The notes beneath the pieces were generated by a model. The model was not told the DNA's origin. It ran no database searches and saw nothing but the letters and a program-made list of their open reading frames with translations. From assembly GCA_002336845.1 (NCBI GenBank), contig DDEX01000021.1:1-44699 (forward strand): a stretch of DNA of 44,699 bases, in the 5' to 3' direction. Below are positions 40,518-44,699 of this stretch, in pieces (the stretch's first letter is position 1; each line of letters starts with the position of its first letter). The position numbers were made by a program, and so were the translations under genes. The DNA comes from Rhodobacteraceae bacterium UBA1943 (GTDB lineage Bacteria > Pseudomonadota > Alphaproteobacteria > Rhodobacterales > Rhodobacteraceae).

Positions 40518-42259
40518 CAGTGCGAATCCCGGCCCACGGGGGCACCCCGGCAGCCTTTCAGGAAATCAAGGTCGGCCCCGGTATCTGCGCCCTGCACATG
40601 CTGTTGGTGCAGCCAGGCGTAGCCGGACTGGTATTGCTCGTGCAGCGGCTTCCAGGCGGCCAGACGCGCGGCCAGTTCGGCATCGGAGATGTCCAGATGC
40701 AGGCGGCGGTTTGGCACGTCCAGTTCGATGAAATCGCCGTTCCGCACCACGGCCAGGGGGCCACCGGCGGCAGCCTCGGGGCTGGTGTGCAGGCAGACGG
40801 TGCCATAGGCCGTGCCCGACATGCGCGCATCGGAAATGCGGACCATATCGGTGATGCCCTTGCGCAAGACCTTGGGCGGCAGGCCCATGTTGCCCACCTC
40901 GGCCATGCCGGGATAGCCCTTTGGCCCGCAGTTCTTCATCACCATGATGCAGGTTTCATCAATGTCGAGCGCCTCATCATTGATCTTGGCCTTGTAGTCG
41001 TCGATGTCTTCAAACACCACGGCGCGGCCCCGATGGGTCAGCAGATGGGCCGAGGCGGCGGAGGGTTTCAGCACCGCCCCCTTGGGTGCGAGGTTGCCCT
41101 TCAGCACGACGATGCCGCCCGATTGGGTCAGCGCCTTTTCGGCAGGCAGGATCACGTCTTCGTTGTGGTTGGTCACGTCCTTGACCTGATCCCACATCGT
41201 CTCGCCCGAAACGGTCAGGGCGTCCTTGTGCAACAGCCCAGCCTCGCCCAGCCGCTTGATTACCACCGGCAGGCCGCCGGCGTAGAAGAACTCCTCCATC
41301 AGGTACTTGCCCGAAGGCATCAGGTTCACCACGGTCGGAATGTCACGGCCGCAGCGATCCCAGTCGTCCAGCGTCAGGTCAACGCCCACCCGGCCCGCGA
41401 TGGCGAGCAGGTGGATCACGGCGTTGGTGCTGCCACCAATGGCGGCATTAGTGCGGATGGCGTTTTCAAACGCCTGTTTCACCATCACGTCCGAGGGCTT
41501 CAGGTCATCCTTGACCATCTGCACGATACGGCGGCCCGACATCTGCGCCATAACACGGCGGCGCGAGTCCACCGCCGGAATGGCGGCATTGCCCGACAAG
41601 GCCATGCCCAGCGCCTCGGCCATGGAGGCCATGGTGCTGGCGGTGCCCATGGTGTTGCAGGAACCGGCAGAGCGGCTCATGCTGGCTTCGGCTTCGGCGA
41701 ATTCCTCGGGCGACATCTCGCCTGCCTTCACCGCCTCGCTGAATTTCCACAGGTGCGTGCCCGACCCGACCCGCTCGCCCTTGAAATAGCCGTTCAGCAT
41801 CGGCCCGCCGGTGACGACGATTGAGGGCAGGTCGGTCGAGGCGGCGGCCATCAGCAGGCTGGGCGTGGTCTTGTCGCAGCCCACCAGCAGCACGCAACCA
41901 TCCATCGGCTGGCCGCGCATCTGTTCCTCGACCGACATCGCGGCAAGGTTGCGGAACATCATCGCAGTGGGGCGAAAGGCGGATTCACTGGTGGAAAAGG
42001 CCGGAACCTCAACCGGGAAACCGCCCGCCTCATAGACCCCGCGCTTCACGAATTCGGCCAGCACGTTCAGATGGGCGTTGCAGGGGGTCAGTTCGGACCA
42101 GGTGTTCAGAATACCGATGACCGGGCGGCCATCGAACAGGTCATGCGGAAAGCCCTGATTCTTCATCCAGCCGCGATGATAGATCTGGTCGCGGCCGGTG
42201 CCGCCGAACCATTCCTGAGAGCGCAGAGGACGGGGCCATTTGGCGGGCTTGAAGGTCAT
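40517..42259 (-). CDS. L-arabinonate (aldonate) dehydratase, IlvD/Edd family
   Basis: 580 residues. Removes water from L-arabinonate (also galactonate-type) to give the 2-keto-3-deoxy acid. Cluster cysteines Cys60 (LTPCNAHL), Cys128 (VGCDKTTP) and Cys201 (AGSCNTMG) sit one residue from those recalled for Rhizobium L-arabinonate dehydratase, and imply a [2Fe-2S] cluster. EWFGGTGRDQIYHRGWM is typical of this branch rather than dihydroxyacid dehydratase IlvD. Start ATG 42259 is 7 bp after gguC. Confidence 0.93.
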   Translation of the reverse strand: MTFKPAKWPRPLRSQEWFGGTGRDQIYHRGWMKNQGFPHDLFDGRPVIGILNTWSELTPCNAHLNVLAEFVKRGVYEAGGFPVEVPAFSTSESAFRPTAMMFRNLAAMSVEEQMRGQPMDGCVLLVGCDKTTPSLLMAAASTDLPSIVVTGGPMLNGYFKGERVGSGTHLWKFSEAVKAGEMSPEEFAEAEASMSRSAGSCNTMGTASTMASMAEALGMALSGNAAIPAVDSRRRVMAQMSGRRIVQMVKDDLKPSDVMVKQAFENAIRTNAAIGGSTNAVIHLLAIAGRVGVDLTLDDWDRCGRDIPTVVNLMPSGKYLMEEFFYAGGLPVVIKRLGEAGLLHKDALTVSGETMWDQVKDVTNHNEDVILPAEKALTQSGGIVVLKGNLAPKGAVLKPSAASAHLLTHRGRAVVFEDIDDYKAKINDEALDIDETCIMVMKNCGPKGYPGMAEVGNMGLPPKVLRKGITDMVRISDARMSGTAYGTVCLHTSPEAAAGGPLAVVRNGDFIELDVPNRRLHLDISDAELAARLAAWKPLHEQYQSGYAWLHQQHVQGADTGADLDFLKGCRGAPVGRDSH

Positions 42260-42266
42260 TTTATCC

Positions 42267-43259
42267 TCACAGGGCTTTCACGGCCAGCGCGCCCGGTTGG
42301 GCGGGTGCGAAAGCCAATGTATTGCGCAGAGGCAGGCCAAAGGGCGCCGCCTCGATTTCAAACGTGTCGCCCGCCTCGGTCTTGATGCCATCGGCGAAAG
42401 ACAAGGTGGCGGTGCCGAACATATGCACATGCAGATCGCCGGGCTGGCGGAACACGTCATATTTGAAATGGTGGTGTTCCAGATTGGCGAAGGTGTGGGA
42501 CATGTTCGCCTCTCCCGACAGGAACGGCTTTTCCCAGATCACCTTGCCCGCGCGGATCACCCGGCTGGCGCCCCGCACATCGGCAGGCAGATCGCCCACG
42601 AGGATTTCGGGGCCGAAACTGGCTTGACGCAGCTTGGAGTGGGCCAGCCACAGATAGTTCACCCGTTCCGTCACATGGTCGGAAAACTCATTCGCCACCG
42701 CCCAGCCAACGCGGCAGGGCGTGCCGTCCGGGGCGATCAGGTAGATGCCGGCAAGCTCCGGCTCCTCGCCGCCATCTTCGGCGAAACCGGGGGCGACCAG
42801 CGCCTTGCCAGGGGCGACGGCGGCATGGCCGTTGCCTTTATAGAACCATTCCGGCTGTGCGCCGACGCTGCCGAAGGCCGGACGCCCGCCCTCCAACCCC
42901 ATGCGGAACATCTTCATGCTGTCGGTCAGGGTTTCTTCGCCGCCCAGTTTCGCGTGCATCGCATCGCGGGCCGATGCGCTGCCCAGATGGGTCAGCCCCG
43001 TCCCGGTCAGATGCATGTGGCAGAGGTCGGGGTGGGTGATGGGCAGCGCCAGCCGCCCCTCCTCTGCCGCGCGCACCAGATCGACCGGCGCGCCAAGGCC
43101 GTGGGCGTTGATCACCTCGGCCAGGCTGCGGCCCGAGGCAATCGCCTCGGAGGCCAGCGCATAGGTGGAAACCGCGCCCTTCACCTCGGCCGCCTCGGAC
43201 CCTTCGCGCACCACGACGGCCAGGCTGCCATCGGGGCGGTGGATTTGCGAAATCAGCAT
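42267..43259 (-). CDS. gguC: GguC/AraD1-family protein, probable 2-keto-3-deoxy acid dehydratase
   Basis: 330 residues from ATG 43259, chosen because GAGG is 7 bases before it; ATG 43271 overlaps gguB but has no Shine-Dalgarno. FAH-fold sequence: LTGTGLTHLGSASARDAMH, then GAQPEWFYKGNG and GDEPELAGIY-like GGEEPELAGIYLI, with acidic residues expected to hold Mg. Family naming is AraD1/GguC, linked to sugar-uptake operons. In this operon it would turn the 2-keto-3-deoxy sugar acid into alpha-ketoglutarate semialdehyde. The enzymatic role is inferred from context. Confidence 0.85.
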   Translation of the reverse strand: MLISQIHRPDGSLAVVVREGSEAAEVKGAVSTYALASEAIASGRSLAEVINAHGLGAPVDLVRAAEEGRLALPITHPDLCHMHLTGTGLTHLGSASARDAMHAKLGGEETLTDSMKMFRMGLEGGRPAFGSVGAQPEWFYKGNGHAAVAPGKALVAPGFAEDGGEEPELAGIYLIAPDGTPCRVGWAVANEFSDHVTERVNYLWLAHSKLRQASFGPEILVGDLPADVRGASRVIRAGKVIWEKPFLSGEANMSHTFANLEHHHFKYDVFRQPGDLHVHMFGTATLSFADGIKTEAGDTFEIEAAPFGLPLRNTLAFAPAQPGALAVKAL

Positions 43260-43267
43260 CGGCGGCC

Positions 43268-44449
43268 TCATTTGTTCTTGTTGTAAACGTCGAAGATCAC
43301 GGCGACGAGCAGAACAAGGCCCTTGATCACCTGCTGGTAATCAATGCCGATGCCCAGGATCGACATGCCCATGTTCATGACACCCATGATCAAGGCGCCG
43401 ATCACCACGCCAACAATCTTGCCCGACCCGCCCGTCATCGAGGCACCGCCGATAAACACCGAGGCGATGGCGTCGAGTTCGAACCCCACCCCCGCCTTGG
43501 GCGTGGCACTGTTCAAACGCGCAGTGACGATCATGCCCGCCAAGGCCGCCAGCACCCCCATGTTGACAAAGCACAGAAACACCAGCCGGTCGGTGCGGAT
43601 GCCCGACAGTTTGGCCGCCTTCTCATTGCCGCCCAGCGCATAGATGCGCCGCCCGGTCACGGTGTTTTCGGTGAAAAAGGCGTAAAGCGCGGTCAGAACG
43701 GCCAGCACCACCATGACGTTCGGCAGGCCGCGGAACTGCGCCAGTTGCCAGCCGACAAAGGCGGTTGCGGCGGCAATGATCAGGTTGCGCCCCCAGAAGA
43801 ACCCGGTCGGTTCCGGTTCAATCCCGAACTCGGCATCGCGGGCACGGGCGCGGAAGCCCAGCCAGAATTGCAAGCCGATGGCAATCGCCACCACGATCAG
43901 CGTCAGGCCATGCGGGCGGCCAATGCCGGTCAGATCGGGAATAAAGCCGTTCGCCAGCGCCTGAAACCCTTTGGGGAAGGGCCCGATGTTCTGCCCGCCC
44001 AACAACCACATCGTGGCCCCGCGAAACACCATCATGCCCGCCAGCGTCACGATGAAGGAGGGGATGCGCCAGAAGGCCACCCAATAGCCCTGCACCGCGC
44101 CGATGATGCCGCCCACCACCAGCGTCAGCGGAATCACCACATAGAACGGCAGGCCCACCTTGACCGTCAGCCAGGCGGCAACGGCGCCAGTAAAGGCCGC
44201 GACCGACCCCACCGACAGGTCGATATGACCGGCGACGATGACCAGCAGCATCCCAAGGGCAAGGATGATCACATGGCCGTTTTGCAGGAAGATGTTGGTG
44301 ATGTTCTGCGGTTGCAGAAAGTTCACCGGCTGCGGCTGCAACTGCAACAGGATGGAAAACAGCGCCACGATGGCGACCAGCGCCACCAGCATCCCGTTTT
44401 CCCGCAGGTGGCTGCCCAGATGGGCGCCCAGACCTTTTTGCTCTGCCAT
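43268..44449 (-). CDS. gguB: Sugar ABC transporter permease GguB
   Basis: 393 residues, about ten helices, ribose/xylose (BPD-2) permease family: IILALGMLLVIVAGHIDLSVGSVAAFTGAVAAWL has the conserved GxxDLSVG; NEKAAKLSGIRTDRLVF and VFIGGASMTGGSGKIVG are the domain-contact and C-terminal signatures. With GguA and a periplasmic ChvE-type binding protein (expected upstream) it imports arabinose, galactose or xylose. ATG at 44449 overlaps the gguA stop by one base (TGATG). Confidence 0.95.
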   Translation of the reverse strand: MAEQKGLGAHLGSHLRENGMLVALVAIVALFSILLQLQPQPVNFLQPQNITNIFLQNGHVIILALGMLLVIVAGHIDLSVGSVAAFTGAVAAWLTVKVGLPFYVVIPLTLVVGGIIGAVQGYWVAFWRIPSFIVTLAGMMVFRGATMWLLGGQNIGPFPKGFQALANGFIPDLTGIGRPHGLTLIVVAIAIGLQFWLGFRARARDAEFGIEPEPTGFFWGRNLIIAAATAFVGWQLAQFRGLPNVMVVLAVLTALYAFFTENTVTGRRIYALGGNEKAAKLSGIRTDRLVFLCFVNMGVLAALAGMIVTARLNSATPKAGVGFELDAIASVFIGGASMTGGSGKIVGVVIGALIMGVMNMGMSILGIGIDYQQVIKGLVLLVAVIFDVYNKNK

Positions 44450-44699
44450 CACGCAGCCTCCCCCTTGTTGTCTTTCTTCTGACCGTTGTCGCGGATGATC
44501 AGGGCCATGATACGCTCCTGGCTGGCTTCCTCGCGGGAAAGCTCGCCCAGAATGCGGCCCTCGTTCATCACATAAATGCGGTCGCACATGCCCAGAAGCT
44601 CGGGCATTTCACTGGAAATCATCACGATGCCGCGCCCCTGCGCCGCCAGATCGTTCATGATCGTATAGATTTCAAACTTGGCCCCCACGTCGATGCCGC
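44449..44699 (-). CDS. gguA: Sugar ABC transporter ATPase GguA (partial, 5' end beyond window)
   Basis: Only the C-terminal 82 or so residues are in the window, beginning GIDVGAKFEIYTIMNDLAAQG and running through IVMISSEMPELLGMCDRIYVMNEGRILGEL to KKDNKGEAA. This is the end of the second ATPase domain of a double-length sugar ABC ATPase: SSEMPELL holds the switch region and the D-loop-like start. The reading frame is open to the window edge. Confidence 0.93.
   Translation of the reverse strand, partial: GIDVGAKFEIYTIMNDLAAQGRGIVMISSEMPELLGMCDRIYVMNEGRILGELSREEASQERIMALIIRDNGQKKDNKGEAA

Overview
The window is GC-rich, densely packed bacterial chromosome from an alphaproteobacterium, most likely of the Rhodobacteraceae/Paracoccaceae (Rhodobacter, Gemmobacter or Tabrizicola-like). 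The case rests on gene content typical of that group (GlpV-type glycerol ABC transporter, GguABC sugar module, dimethylglycine/sarcosine dehydrogenase-like flavoprotein with a GcvT half, DUF1127 protein, zinc-free L33), an FnrL-type box, and a hairpin-plus-GATATTT intergenic repeat that I recognise from this family. No rRNA, CRISPR array, insertion sequence or prophage was seen. One tRNA gene, tRNA-Tyr(GTA), is present.

Layout. 1-3.7 kb: end of a glycerol uptake operon (DUF2160 membrane protein, substrate-binding protein), a strong terminator, then glycerol kinase. 3.7-6.1 kb: unexplained spacer with a 20-bp palindrome, tRNA-Tyr, an RlmB-type rRNA methyltransferase, a CoA-binding protein and a gene broken by a nonsense codon. 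6.2-8.4 kb: lytic transglycosylase and a PepSY/cytochrome b561/LuxR-type operon. 8.6-12.4 kb: ssb, an acyltransferase, and two SUF Fe-S assembly genes separated by a SatD-like + DUF3307 gene pair with its own promoter and palindromic operator. 12.5-18.2 kb: tpiA, an EamA transporter overlapping a cytochrome P450, an FAD oxidoreductase, an AhpD-like protein behind an FnrL-type box, and a GH25 lipoprotein. 18.4-24.1 kb: the large flavoprotein, DUF2946 + PepSY-TM pair, and an unrecognised envelope protein. 24.2-27.3 kb: Zur-controlled zinc uptake locus, zur-znuC-znuB divergent from znuA around a shared Zur box. 27.3-33.6 kb: isochorismatase-like hydrolase, DUF1993 protein, argF, argD, an 8-oxoguanine deaminase-like amidohydrolase, hisN and an XRE regulator. 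34-37.9 kb: quinone oxidoreductase, LysR regulator, DUF1127 protein, Bax-inhibitor-1 protein, DUF3592 protein and rpmG. 38-44.7 kb: a minus-strand operon for non-phosphorylative (Weimberg-type) L-arabinose/D-galactose catabolism: ABC transporter gguA (partial) and gguB, gguC, aldonate dehydratase, sugar 1-dehydrogenase and an aldehyde dehydrogenase.

The most interesting object is the SatD-DUF3307 pair at 10.6-12.0 kb. The first protein carries motifs reminiscent of class III nucleotide cyclases plus a C-terminal helix-turn-helix. The second is a multi-pass membrane protein with H/D pairs at i,i+4 spacing. The two genes overlap by 8 bp. A signalling enzyme-membrane effector pair is a hypothesis the sequence permits but does not prove. 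Other points of note are four copies of a dispersed hairpin repeat, an FnrL box abutting a second palindrome, hairpin-rich spacers, a nonsense-interrupted gene, and a P450 with alanine in place of the usual active-site threonine.

All assignments come from reading the sequence and recalled family knowledge; no search was run. Start codons were chosen by ribosome-binding site, signal peptide and overlap.
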